48,948 bases of DNA from Pseudomonadota bacterium. GTDB lineage: Bacteria; Pseudomonadota; Gammaproteobacteria; Xanthomonadales; Rhodanobacteraceae. Where the stretch lies: assembly GCA_018240465.1 (NCBI GenBank), contig JAFEFS010000092.1, forward strand, positions 1 through 48,948. Reading direction: 5' to 3'. Shown here in pieces: positions 36,671 through 45,123 of the stretch. The notes below the pieces were generated by a model that worked only from the letters and a program-made list of their open reading frames with translations, did no database searches and had not been told where the DNA came from. Each line of letters starts with the position of its first letter. Positions within the stretch are counted from its first letter, which is position 1. Position numbers and translations under genes: made by a program.

Positions 36671-37750
36671 CTACGCCGGATTGCGCGCTTCTGCGGCAAA
36701 CAGTCTGCCGATCTGCGCGAACAATTCCAGATCGTCCAGTGAATCTTCGAGCGTCGTCTTCACCGGCGTACCGTCGACGACGGCATCGAAGAACGCGTCG
36801 AGCTCGGCGCGGAACGGGTCTTCGTGGAACGGGCCGATGATCTCGGTCGTGGTTTCGCGGTCGCCCGAGCGCGTGATCTCCAGTCGCGTAGGCAGATGGC
36901 GGATGTACGGTGTGTCGTAGTTGATGCGGAACAGCGCGCGGTCGCAGAGCACCTCGATACCCGAATCAAAGCGGGCGATGTGGTTGGTCACCGCCTCGTA
37001 CACTGCGGTGAAATGCCCGTAGTCGAACAGCACCGCGATCGCCTCGCCGCCGTTGCGCTGGCGCGCGGCAAAGGTTTTCGGCATGCCGAACAGCTCGCGC
37101 ATCGCCGAGAAACTGTGCGAGGACAAACCGGTCAACACCTGATAGCCGCGCACGACCGCAGCCGGCGCATCCGCGCCGACCACGGCGCGCAGCATCGCCT
37201 GCGTGCGCGCCCTGCCCTCGTCGATCACGGCCTGCGGCACGTCGCCCGGCTTGAACACGGGTCGCGTCTGCGCGACGAAAAACGGCGCCTCGCAAATCAG
37301 GTCGCGCACGCGCACGTGCTGCACCTCGGTCAACGCCGGCAGGCGCTTCTTCAGTTCGAGGAACGGCCGCGCGTAGCGGCGCATGTAACCGACGAAGATC
37401 GTCTTCGCATAGCCGCGCGCGCGCTCGATCAGCGGCAGCAACTGTTCGGCGTTCAGGCACACCGGCTTTTCGATGAAGACATGCTTGTCCGCGTCCATAG
37501 CGCGCGCCAGCAAATCGGCGTGGAGGTGGTCTGGCGTGAGGATGAATACCGCATCGACGTCCTTGTCGTCGAGCAGCGCATTCGCGTCGGCATGCGTGCG
37601 GGCGCCGTAGCGCCGGGCGACATGCGCGGACAGGCTCGGCGAAACGTCGCTCACCGCGGCGATCTTGTAGCGCGCATCGTCCGCAAGCAGCGGCAGGTGC
37701 ATGAGCTGGGCGACTTCGCCCAGGCCGATCATTCCGACCCGGATCGTCAT
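36671..37750 (-). CDS. Second Gfo/Idh/MocA dehydrogenase, possibly scyllo-inositol or inositol-derivative dehydrogenase
   Basis: A 359-residue NAD(P)-dependent oxidoreductase: MTIRVGMIGLGEVAQLMHLP, the catalytic Lys motif EKPVCLN, and a C-terminal substrate domain. It is clearly different from IolG. ATG 37750 overlaps the iolE stop (ATGA), so it is the last gene of the transporter-iolE operon. Bacteria with iol clusters often carry extra Idh-type enzymes that accept scyllo-inositol or other isomers; the exact substrate cannot be read from sequence. Confidence 0.82.
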   Translation of the reverse strand: MTIRVGMIGLGEVAQLMHLPLLADDARYKIAAVSDVSPSLSAHVARRYGARTHADANALLDDKDVDAVFILTPDHLHADLLARAMDADKHVFIEKPVCLNAEQLLPLIERARGYAKTIFVGYMRRYARPFLELKKRLPALTEVQHVRVRDLICEAPFFVAQTRPVFKPGDVPQAVIDEGRARTQAMLRAVVGADAPAAVVRGYQVLTGLSSHSFSAMRELFGMPKTFAARQRNGGEAIAVLFDYGHFTAVYEAVTNHIARFDSGIEVLCDRALFRINYDTPYIRHLPTRLEITRSGDRETTTEIIGPFHEDPFRAELDAFFDAVVDGTPVKTTLEDSLDDLELFAQIGRLFAAEARNPA

Positions 37751-38613
37751 TGCACGTCTCCGCTCAGGGACTTGAGGTACTGCAGGTTCTTGCGCGCGAG
37801 GAAAACCGGCTCCTCGGTCTGCGTCGCACTCCAGTCCTGCTCGATGATGCACGGCCCCGCGTAACGCTTCTCGGCGAGCAGGCCGATGATGGCGGCCATG
37901 TCCACCGCGCCGTCGGTCAGCGGCGCGAAGATGCCCGCCTCCGACGCCTGCGCCGTGTCGATCTCGCCGCGCACGAGGCGCTCGCGCACCCTGGCGTCGA
38001 CGCTCTTGAAATGCACGTAGCCGATGCGCGGCCAGACCTTGCGCATGTACGTGGCCGGATCCTGCCCCCAGGCCGCGTGATGCCCGGTGTCGAAGCAGAG
38101 ATTGACCTCGGTGTCCTGCAACAGACGATCGATCTGCGCCTCGCGTTCGACACAGGTACCCAGATGCGGGTGGAAGGTCATCGCGATGCCGTAGTCGCCG
38201 GCCAGCCGTTCCTGCGCGGCGCGCACCATGCTGACTACGGTCTGCCAGCCGGATTCATCGACCACGCCGCGCTTCCCGGGCGGATACCAGTTGCCCTCGT
38301 CCATGATGACGACATGCTTCGAGCCGGCATCGCTGACGAGCCTGCCAAGCTGGTCGATCGTCGCGAGCAACGCATCGTGCGTGGACGGATCGGCCAGCGT
38401 GTGCACGTGCGTCGCGCCGGTCAGCGCGAGTCCGCGCGCCGCCAGAGCGTCCTTGAGTCGCGCCGCGTCGGTCGGCAGGAAGCCGAGCGGGCCGAGTTCG
38501 GTCGTCGCGTATCCTGCCTCGCGCACCTGGTCGAGATACTGATCGGGCGTGTAGCGGTTGTCTTTCGGGTAGTAGATACCCCAGGAACAGGGGGCGTTGC
38601 CAATCGATAGCAT
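37747..38613 (-). CDS. iolE: myo-Inosose-2 dehydratase-like TIM-barrel protein
   Basis: A 288-residue xylose-isomerase-like barrel (MLSIGNAPCSWGIYYPKDN) that dehydrates scyllo-inosose. Metal ligands are plausible in MDEGNWY, MTFHPHLGT, CFDTGHHAAW and CIIEQDWS. ATG 38613 has AAGG at eight bases. It lies 74 bases after the ABC ATPase in the same operon, upstream of the second dehydrogenase. Confidence 0.9.
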   Translation of the reverse strand: MLSIGNAPCSWGIYYPKDNRYTPDQYLDQVREAGYATTELGPLGFLPTDAARLKDALAARGLALTGATHVHTLADPSTHDALLATIDQLGRLVSDAGSKHVVIMDEGNWYPPGKRGVVDESGWQTVVSMVRAAQERLAGDYGIAMTFHPHLGTCVEREAQIDRLLQDTEVNLCFDTGHHAAWGQDPATYMRKVWPRIGYVHFKSVDARVRERLVRGEIDTAQASEAGIFAPLTDGAVDMAAIIGLLAEKRYAGPCIIEQDWSATQTEEPVFLARKNLQYLKSLSGDVQ

Positions 38614-38687
38614 GGTGTTGCCTTTAGGGGAGATTGTGGAAGGTTGCTGTTGCACTTCATTCGCGCCTGCGCGGGAACGCAGTCGCT

Positions 38688-39788
38688 CTAAACCGGATCG
38701 TCGATTCTGTTTCCCGCGGAGTCGAACAAAGTGATCCGCGCCGCATCGAAGGCGAATGCGGCATCGCCTTCGACCAGCACGGGCGCATCGCCGAACACAC
38801 GCGCGGTGACGCGCACGCCACCGTCGAGATCGAGCGTGACCAGGCTTTCCGGACCCATCGCCTCGTTGGCGAACAGCTTGCCATGCAGTCGACCGCCCGC
38901 CCCGTCCGCCGCGATGCGCAGATGCTCGGGGCGCACGCCGAGCGTGACGCGATCGCCGCGATCGAGTGCGCGATCAAGCGCGGGCCAACTTGCGAACGCC
39001 GACATTTCCAGTCCGCCGCCACGCAGCGTGATGCCGCGATCACAGCGCGTCGCCTGTGCCGCAACGAGGTTCATCGGCGGGTCGCCGACGAAGCCGGCGA
39101 CGAAGGTGGTCGCCGGCCGGCGATAGATCTCCAGCGGCGGCGCGTACTGCACGATGTCACCCGCGCACATCACCGCGATGCGCGTCGACAGCGCCATCGC
39201 CTCGGCCTGGTCGTGGGTAACGTAGACCGCGGTCATGCCGCGACTGCGCTGCAAATGGCAGAGGAAAGCCCTCGCCTCCACGCGCATGCGCGCATCGAGG
39301 TTCGACAGCGGCTCGTCGAACAAGAATGCATCGGCCGGATGCACGAGAGCGCGCGCGAGCGAAGTGCGCTGCTGCTGACCGCCCGAGATCTGCGCGGGCA
39401 GGCGGTCGAGCAGTTGGCCGATGTGCAGCACCTCCGCGATCGCGCGCGCCTTCTCGTGACGTTGCGCTTCCGCCATGCCGCGCACCTTGAGCGGATAGGC
39501 GATGTTGTCGGCGATCGTCATGTGCGGATACAGCGCGTAGTCCTGGAACACCATGCCGATGTTGCGATCCTTCGGCTGCGCTCGCGTGACATCGCGACCG
39601 CCGATGCGGATGCTGCCGCGCGTCGGCTGTTCGAGCCCGGCGATCATGCGCAGCGTCGTCGTCTTGCCGCAACCGGACGGGCCGAGCAGGCAGACGAATT
39701 CACCGTCGCCGATGTCGAGATCGATCGCGTGGATCGTGTCGACCGCGCCGAAGCTCTTGCCGATCTTGTCGAGTTGGATCGATGCCAT
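38688..39788 (-). CDS. Sugar ABC transporter ATPase (MalK/UgpC type)
   Basis: A 366-residue ATPase with Walker A GPSGCGKTTT, signature ISGGQQQRTSLARAL, Walker B AFLFDEPLSNLDA, H-loop VTHDQAEAMAL, and a C-terminal TOBE-type regulatory region (VTLGVRPEHLRI). It powers the CUT1-type importer encoded immediately upstream. ATG 39788 gives the family N-terminus MASIQLDKIGKSFG; upstream open codons belong to the permease region in another frame. Confidence 0.93.
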   Translation of the reverse strand: MASIQLDKIGKSFGAVDTIHAIDLDIGDGEFVCLLGPSGCGKTTTLRMIAGLEQPTRGSIRIGGRDVTRAQPKDRNIGMVFQDYALYPHMTIADNIAYPLKVRGMAEAQRHEKARAIAEVLHIGQLLDRLPAQISGGQQQRTSLARALVHPADAFLFDEPLSNLDARMRVEARAFLCHLQRSRGMTAVYVTHDQAEAMALSTRIAVMCAGDIVQYAPPLEIYRRPATTFVAGFVGDPPMNLVAAQATRCDRGITLRGGGLEMSAFASWPALDRALDRGDRVTLGVRPEHLRIAADGAGGRLHGKLFANEAMGPESLVTLDLDGGVRVTARVFGDAPVLVEGDAAFAFDAARITLFDSAGNRIDDPV

Positions 39789-39796
39789 GAAAAGTC

Positions 39797-40621
39797 CTAC
39801 GACTTGATTCCGCCGAAGAAGCGGAACCCGTATTTGCGGTTGACGTACCAGTACAACGCGATCACCGGCAGCGAATACAGCACCGAGTACGCGGCAAGCA
39901 ACGGCACGATCGGCGTGCCGGCCTGCGAGTAGAACGAATAGATCTCGACCGACGCAGGCATGCGCTGTTCGCTGCGCAGGAGCACGAAAGGAATCAGGAA
40001 GCCGCCCCAGACCTGGACGAAGGCCCACACCGCCGCGATCGTCACTCCGGGACGCAGCACCGGCACGACGACGTCGACGAACGCGCGCCACGGCGACGCG
40101 CCGGCGACCAGCGCCGACTCCTCGTAACCACGCGGAATGCTGGCGATGAAGTCGCGCAGGATGAACATCGCCGTGGGCAGCAGTCCGCCGGCGAACACGA
40201 GGATCACCGCGAGCTGGGTGTCGATCAGACCGAGCGCGTTGACGATCAGGAAGATCGGCACCATCGCCGCCGAACCCGACACGACCGATGAGAACAGCAG
40301 CAGCACGTACTCGATCACGCGCTTGCCGCGCAGCGTGGCGCGCGCGAGCGCGTAGGCGGCGAGCGTGGCCGTCGTCGCGACGAGCAGCACCGTACCGAAC
40401 GCCTGCAGCAGCGAGTTGAGCAGCGCGCCGACGGCGGCCCCGTTGGCGAACACGCGAGCGAAGTTGGCCAGAGTCGGTGGTGCCGGCAACGCCAGATCGA
40501 GGTCGGCGTGCGCATTGAACGGCGCGAACACGAACCAGATCAGCGGCAAAGCGAACGCGACACCGAGCAGTGCCGCGCAGACGCTGAAGACGATGCGTGA
40601 AATCAGCGCACGGCGGTTCAT
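39797..40621 (-). CDS. Sugar ABC permease, second subunit (MalG type)
   Basis: A 274-residue inner-membrane protein with six predicted helices and the EAA loop EESALVAGASPWRAFVDVVV that contacts the ATPase. ATG 40621 overlaps the stop of the first permease (ATGA). The end FFGGIKS is typical of MalG-like proteins (family ending G-x-K/G-x). Confidence 0.92.
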   Translation of the reverse strand: MNRRALISRIVFSVCAALLGVAFALPLIWFVFAPFNAHADLDLALPAPPTLANFARVFANGAAVGALLNSLLQAFGTVLLVATTATLAAYALARATLRGKRVIEYVLLLFSSVVSGSAAMVPIFLIVNALGLIDTQLAVILVFAGGLLPTAMFILRDFIASIPRGYEESALVAGASPWRAFVDVVVPVLRPGVTIAAVWAFVQVWGGFLIPFVLLRSEQRMPASVEIYSFYSQAGTPIVPLLAAYSVLYSLPVIALYWYVNRKYGFRFFGGIKS

Positions 40622-41535
40622 GCGGCCTTCCCTTTCTTGCGCAAGCCGCGTTGCGCGAGCCGCAGATAAACCAGCGAAAAGGCCAGATTGATCAGCATCA
40701 CGATCACCCCGATCGCCGCGCCCTTGCCGAACTCGAAACTTTTGAACGCGATGCGGTAGGTGTAGATCGGCAGGATGTCGGTTTCGAACGATGGGCCGCC
40801 GGCGGTGAGGAGGAACGGCGTGAACACGTTGAACGTCCACATCGTGATCAGGATCAGGTCGGTGACGATATGGCCGCGGATCAGCGGCAGCACGATGTCG
40901 CGCAGCTTCTGCCAGCCCGAGGCGCCGACGACGTCGGCGGTTTCGAGATAACTCGGCGGAATCGACTGCAGGGCGGCGTCGAACAGCATCATCGAGAACG
41001 CCGCGCCGCGCCAGGCGTTGAACACGCAGATGGTCAGGAACGGATGCTCGATCAGGAAATCGGCGGCCGGGACATGCAGCCCGCGCAGCAGCTGGTTGAG
41101 CGTGCCCGCATCGCGATCGAGATAGGCGAACCAGGCGAAGCCGACGACGACGTCGGGCAGGATCCAGGCGAGCATCACGATGCCCTGCAGCAGCGACTTC
41201 GCGCGCGGCGACAATTCGCGCGAGATCCAGGCGAGCACGAGGCCGAGCAGCACTTGCCCGCACAGCGCCGAAAACACGACGAACTGGACCGTCAGCCACA
41301 GCGACGGACCGAAACCGCCCTGGCTCCAGAACGTCGCCGGGTCGAACAGGTCGAGATAGTTCTTCAGGCCGACCAACTGCGGGTGCAGCGCACTTGCGCC
41401 GAGCAGGCTGCGATTGGTGAAACTGACCGCGATGATCCAGAAGAACGGGAACACGACGAACAAGGTCACGAGCACACCCGCGGGCGTCATGAAGGCGACG
41501 CCGATACGGGAGGAAAATGTGCCGCTATTCCGCAT
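40618..41535 (-). CDS. Sugar ABC permease, first subunit (MalF/UgpA type)
   Basis: A 305-residue inner-membrane protein with six helices and the EAA loop LETADVVGASGWQKLRDIVL. Its start overlaps the end of the binding-protein gene by 11 bases. With its partner it forms the translocation path of the CUT1-type importer. Confidence 0.92.
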   Translation of the reverse strand: MRNSGTFSSRIGVAFMTPAGVLVTLFVVFPFFWIIAVSFTNRSLLGASALHPQLVGLKNYLDLFDPATFWSQGGFGPSLWLTVQFVVFSALCGQVLLGLVLAWISRELSPRAKSLLQGIVMLAWILPDVVVGFAWFAYLDRDAGTLNQLLRGLHVPAADFLIEHPFLTICVFNAWRGAAFSMMLFDAALQSIPPSYLETADVVGASGWQKLRDIVLPLIRGHIVTDLILITMWTFNVFTPFLLTAGGPSFETDILPIYTYRIAFKSFEFGKGAAIGVIVMLINLAFSLVYLRLAQRGLRKKGKAA

Positions 41536-43003
41536 GGTGGTCCGCGCCCGTCGTTCTGGCGGGAATTGCCGGGGCCTGCACTCCAGTGGCCGCAGAAGTA
41601 TCCAACGCGACGACCTTGTCCGCGCCGACGATCTGCTTCACCGCGGCCGCGTATTCGGCCATCGCCGCACGCGGCGAGAGCTTGTTGGCGATCACGCTCT
41701 CGGTCATGCGCTGGATCTCGGCGGAGACTTTCTCGTAGTCGGCATCGATCGGCCGGATGGTCGTCAGCGGCAGCAACTCGCGCCCGCTCGCGCGCAGGAA
41801 CTCCGAATGCGGCGGCAGTACGTCGTCGCGCACGCACAGATGTTCGTTGTATTCCTGGTAACTGCGCAAGACCGACGCCGAATTCATGAATGCGAGCAGC
41901 AGCCACGCTTCGTGCGGATGATTCGAATGCGGATTGAGGACGAAGCTGTTGCCGCCCGAAACGCTGACGAAATCCTGGCCGCGCACCGCGCTGCCCGGCG
42001 TGCGTGCGGGCATCTTCGCCCAGCCGACGAGTTCGTCGCGATCGGGGATGGGGAAATCCCCCTGCGGATCGATCGCGGTGTAGTAGAACCAGTTGCTCTC
42101 GATCAGGATCGCGCTTTTGCCGCGCTGGAAGTCGGTGAAGCTGCGGTTGCGCCCGCTGACCAGACGTTGCGTGCGTGCCTCGCCGAGCTTCTCGTCGATA
42201 TACACGGTCTTGTAGAAGTCGAGCGCGGCGAGCATGCCCGGACTGCGCACGATCCAGCGACCCTGCGCGTCACGCAGTTCCTCGCCGGTGCCGGCAAGCA
42301 GCATCAGCCAGCCCTGCATCGTCGTCGCCTCGCCCATCGCGACACCGGCATCGATCTGCAGCGGATAGCTCGCGGGGTCATGCCGCTTCAGCGCGCGCGC
42401 GGCATCGAGAATGTCGTTCCACGAGCGTGGCTGCCAATGATCCGCATCGAGCCCGGCGGCGCGGAAACGGTCGCGACGGTAGAAGATCATGCGCACGTCG
42501 GTCTGCTCGGGTACGCCATAGCGCTTGCCGCGGAAACGTACGAGCGCCTGCGCGCTGTCGGGAATATGCGACCAGCCCTCCCACGCGTTCGCATCCGCGC
42601 CGGCAACTTCGTCCAGCGGCTTGAGCAGGCCCGCATCGACGAAACCCGGAATCTGGAAGCCATCGAATTCGGCAAGATCGGCGCCCTGCCCGGTGGCGAA
42701 GTCGAGTGCGAGCTGCTGCGACATCTGCTCGGCGCTACCGGCGAATTCGCGCAGCTTCACCGCCACGTCGCGACCCTGCGCCTTCGCCGCGGCAACGTAT
42801 TCCGGGATCACCACCCGCTTGAGCCAGCGCGCCTCGGAACCGTTCACCCCGCCTTCGACGCAGCGGCAGGCGATCGACACTTCGACCGGCTCCGCCAGCG
42901 CCATCGCCCACGCAGCTGCGCCGAACAGCAACGCCGCCACGCGCATGCGGGTGCGCGCGACCGGGGCGCGTTGCGTCCAGCGGATGTGCGGCGTCGCCGG
43001 CAT
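41525..43003 (-). CDS. Extracellular solute-binding protein of the inositol-island ABC importer
   Basis: A 492-residue periplasmic binding protein (family 1), with a signal peptide whose hydrophobic core is VAALLFGAAAWAMALA and cleavage after ALA. The mature protein has the usual two-lobe pattern, with LAEFDGFQIPGFVDAGLLKP, GVPEQTDVRMIFYRRD and ESNWFYYTA. CUT1 systems mostly import di- and oligosaccharides or polyol derivatives, although an inositol CUT1 importer is known in Thermotoga. AGGAG lies about 11 bases before ATG 43003. First gene of the minus-strand operon behind the composite operator at 43070. Confidence 0.9.
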   Translation of the reverse strand: MPATPHIRWTQRAPVARTRMRVAALLFGAAAWAMALAEPVEVSIACRCVEGGVNGSEARWLKRVVIPEYVAAAKAQGRDVAVKLREFAGSAEQMSQQLALDFATGQGADLAEFDGFQIPGFVDAGLLKPLDEVAGADANAWEGWSHIPDSAQALVRFRGKRYGVPEQTDVRMIFYRRDRFRAAGLDADHWQPRSWNDILDAARALKRHDPASYPLQIDAGVAMGEATTMQGWLMLLAGTGEELRDAQGRWIVRSPGMLAALDFYKTVYIDEKLGEARTQRLVSGRNRSFTDFQRGKSAILIESNWFYYTAIDPQGDFPIPDRDELVGWAKMPARTPGSAVRGQDFVSVSGGNSFVLNPHSNHPHEAWLLLAFMNSASVLRSYQEYNEHLCVRDDVLPPHSEFLRASGRELLPLTTIRPIDADYEKVSAEIQRMTESVIANKLSPRAAMAEYAAAVKQIVGADKVVALDTSAATGVQAPAIPARTTGADHHAE

Positions 43004-43069
43004 TGCTATTCTGTGCTCCTGGCGGAGGGCGGGACTCGGGATGCCGAGCTTAAGCATGCCGCAACACTA

Positions 43070-43117
43070 TTGCAATTTGCATTGCAAAATAGAAGTATTT
43101 GGAATGTAAATTCCAAA
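43070..43117. promoter_or_regulatory. Composite IolR-type operator between the ABC operon and the GH38-like gene
   Basis: Dyad B is TTGCAAT-TTGC-ATTGCAA (43070-43087); dyad A is TTTGGAAT-GTAA-ATTCCAAA (43098-43117). Centres are 29 bp apart, as at 31854-31901. A possible promoter toward the glycosidase gene has TTGCAT (43077-43082) and TGGAAT (43100-43105) 17 bases apart, so each dyad would cover one promoter element. Confidence 0.85.
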
Positions 43118-43128
43118 ACGGTACCGCC

Positions 43129-45075
43129 ATGACCGCGCCCGCCATTCATCTCGTTTTCAAGACGCACCTCGACATCGGCTTCACCCAGCTCGCGGAGCGC
43201 GTCCGCCGGCAATACCACGACGTTTTCATTCCCGGCGCGATCGACACCGGCGAACATTTCCTGCGCGAGGACCCGCAGCAGAGCCTGTTCGTCTGGACCA
43301 CCGGCGCCTGGCTGATCTGGGACCATCTCGAAACCCAGCCGCCCGAGCGCGTGCGTCGGCTCGAACGGGCGATCGAGCACGGCCTGATCCGCTGGCATGC
43401 GCTGCCGTTCACCACGCACAGCGAACTGATGTCGCCGGCCCTGTTCCGTGCGGGCCTGTCGTACGCGCAAGAGCTCGACCGCCGCTTCGGCATCAAGACG
43501 TGTGCTGCGAAGATGACCGATGTACCCGGCCACACGCTCGGAATCGTGCCGCTGCTCGCGCGTGCCGGAGTGAAATTCCTGCACATCGGCGTGAACTCGG
43601 CGTCGACGCCACCCGACGTGCCCGACCTGTTCCGCTGGCGCGCACCGGGCGGCGAGGAAATCCTCGTCGCCTATCAACGCAGCTATGGCTCGACGCATTT
43701 CGTCGAAGGCGCCGATATCGCCCTGAGCTTCGCCCACACCAACGACAACCTCGGTCCGCAGAGCGTCGGTCAGGCGATCGACTGCCATCGCGACCTGCGC
43801 GACGAGTATCCCGATGCCGACATTCGCGCCTCGACGCTCGATGCGTTCGCCGAAAGCATATGGCCGCTGCGCGAGCGCTTTCCGCTGGTCGAACGCGAGA
43901 TCGGCGATTCGTGGATCCACGGCGTCGGCACCGACCCGGCCAAGGTGTCGCGCTTCCTCGAACTGCAGCGGCTCTACGACCGTTTCGAGGACGAAGGCCT
44001 GACGCCGCAACGCGCCGCATTCGGTCGGCGACTTTGCCTCGTGCCCGAACACACCTGGGGCGTCGACATCAAGACCTACCTGCGCGACGAGACGCATTGG
44101 GATCGCGAGGATTTCGAACACGCACGTCGCGATGATCCACGTTTCGCCTTCTGCGAATCGTCATGGAACGAGCAGCGCGCGTATCTCGACAGCGCCGTGG
44201 ATGCGCTGGCCGACGAAGATCGCGCACTCGGACAGGCAAACCTGGCCGTGGCGAGCCCCGGCGGCGGAGAATCGGCGGTGCACGCATCCGCCGGGGCCGC
44301 ATCGACCATCGAGGTCGGTGGTTGGCGCATCGCGATCGATCGCGATTCCGGCAGCGTGCGGAGCATCGCTTCGCCGAACGGCACCCGCATCGAAGGCGAC
44401 CAGCTGATCGCCTACGCCTACGAAAGCTACGACGCGAACGACGTCGCGATGCAGATGCGCACGTACCTCACCGATCGCGTGCGCTGGGCCCTGCTCGACC
44501 ATGGCAGGCCCGGGCTCGAGCACGCACGCACGGCGCGATCCGCGCGTTACGGCACTCAGCTTGCCGGCGTCGAATCCGCACCGGATCGCCTCGTTCTCCA
44601 TTGGCGCACGCCGACGATTGCGCATGCGCAACTCGGCGCGCCCGGGCGGGTCTCGCTTCATGTCCATCCGCACGACCCGAACCGGCTGCGCATCGAACTC
44701 GTGCTGCACGACAAAGCCGCGAACCGCATGCCCGAGGCGAGCTTCCTCGCGTTCACGCCGGCTGGCGCAGGCAACTGGCAACTGCACAAACTCGGTCTCT
44801 GGCTTTCCGCCGCGGATGTGGTGCGCAATGGCGGCGGCGCCCTTCAGGCCGCAACGGCGGTGCGCGCGGCAGTACCCGGAGCGGCGCTGCAAATCTTCCC
44901 TCTCGATTCGCCGCTCGTCGCGCCCGCGAACGCCGCGTTCATGGGATTCGCGAGCGCGCCGCCGGATTTCGCGACCGGCATCCGCTTCAACCTGCACAAC
45001 AACAAGTGGGGTACGAACTTCCCGATGTGGTGCGAGGGGACGCTGCGTTTCCGCTTCGATCTCGATCTCGCCTAA
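43129..45075 (+). CDS. GH38-like glycosidase (DUF5054-type) of the inositol regulon
   Basis: A 648-residue, apparently cytoplasmic protein (no signal peptide). The N-terminal domain has the GH38 zinc-site pattern THLDIGFT (His-x-Asp) and a DVPGHT segment at the position of the catalytic Asp block of alpha-mannosidases, then HTWGVDIKTYL; the C-terminal half is beta-rich. Related proteins carry the DUF5054 label and are not biochemically defined to my knowledge. It stands alone, divergent from the importer operon, and shares its operator, so it should be induced with inositol uptake. Cleavage of a glycosyl-inositol is an inference. Confidence 0.72.
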   Translation: MTAPAIHLVFKTHLDIGFTQLAERVRRQYHDVFIPGAIDTGEHFLREDPQQSLFVWTTGAWLIWDHLETQPPERVRRLERAIEHGLIRWHALPFTTHSELMSPALFRAGLSYAQELDRRFGIKTCAAKMTDVPGHTLGIVPLLARAGVKFLHIGVNSASTPPDVPDLFRWRAPGGEEILVAYQRSYGSTHFVEGADIALSFAHTNDNLGPQSVGQAIDCHRDLRDEYPDADIRASTLDAFAESIWPLRERFPLVEREIGDSWIHGVGTDPAKVSRFLELQRLYDRFEDEGLTPQRAAFGRRLCLVPEHTWGVDIKTYLRDETHWDREDFEHARRDDPRFAFCESSWNEQRAYLDSAVDALADEDRALGQANLAVASPGGGESAVHASAGAASTIEVGGWRIAIDRDSGSVRSIASPNGTRIEGDQLIAYAYESYDANDVAMQMRTYLTDRVRWALLDHGRPGLEHARTARSARYGTQLAGVESAPDRLVLHWRTPTIAHAQLGAPGRVSLHVHPHDPNRLRIELVLHDKAANRMPEASFLAFTPAGAGNWQLHKLGLWLSAADVVRNGGGALQAATAVRAAVPGAALQIFPLDSPLVAPANAAFMGFASAPPDFATGIRFNLHNNKWGTNFPMWCEGTLRFRFDLDLA

Positions 45076-45123
45076 CGCGGCGAATAGCCGGACCGCGCGG
45101 CGGCTGGAACCGGAGCTGCGAGG

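Noticed and set aside
40597..43132. Long plus-strand frames opposite the ABC transporter genes
   Set aside because: Low-complexity shadows; the minus strand holds four well-formed transporter genes with overlaps and motifs.
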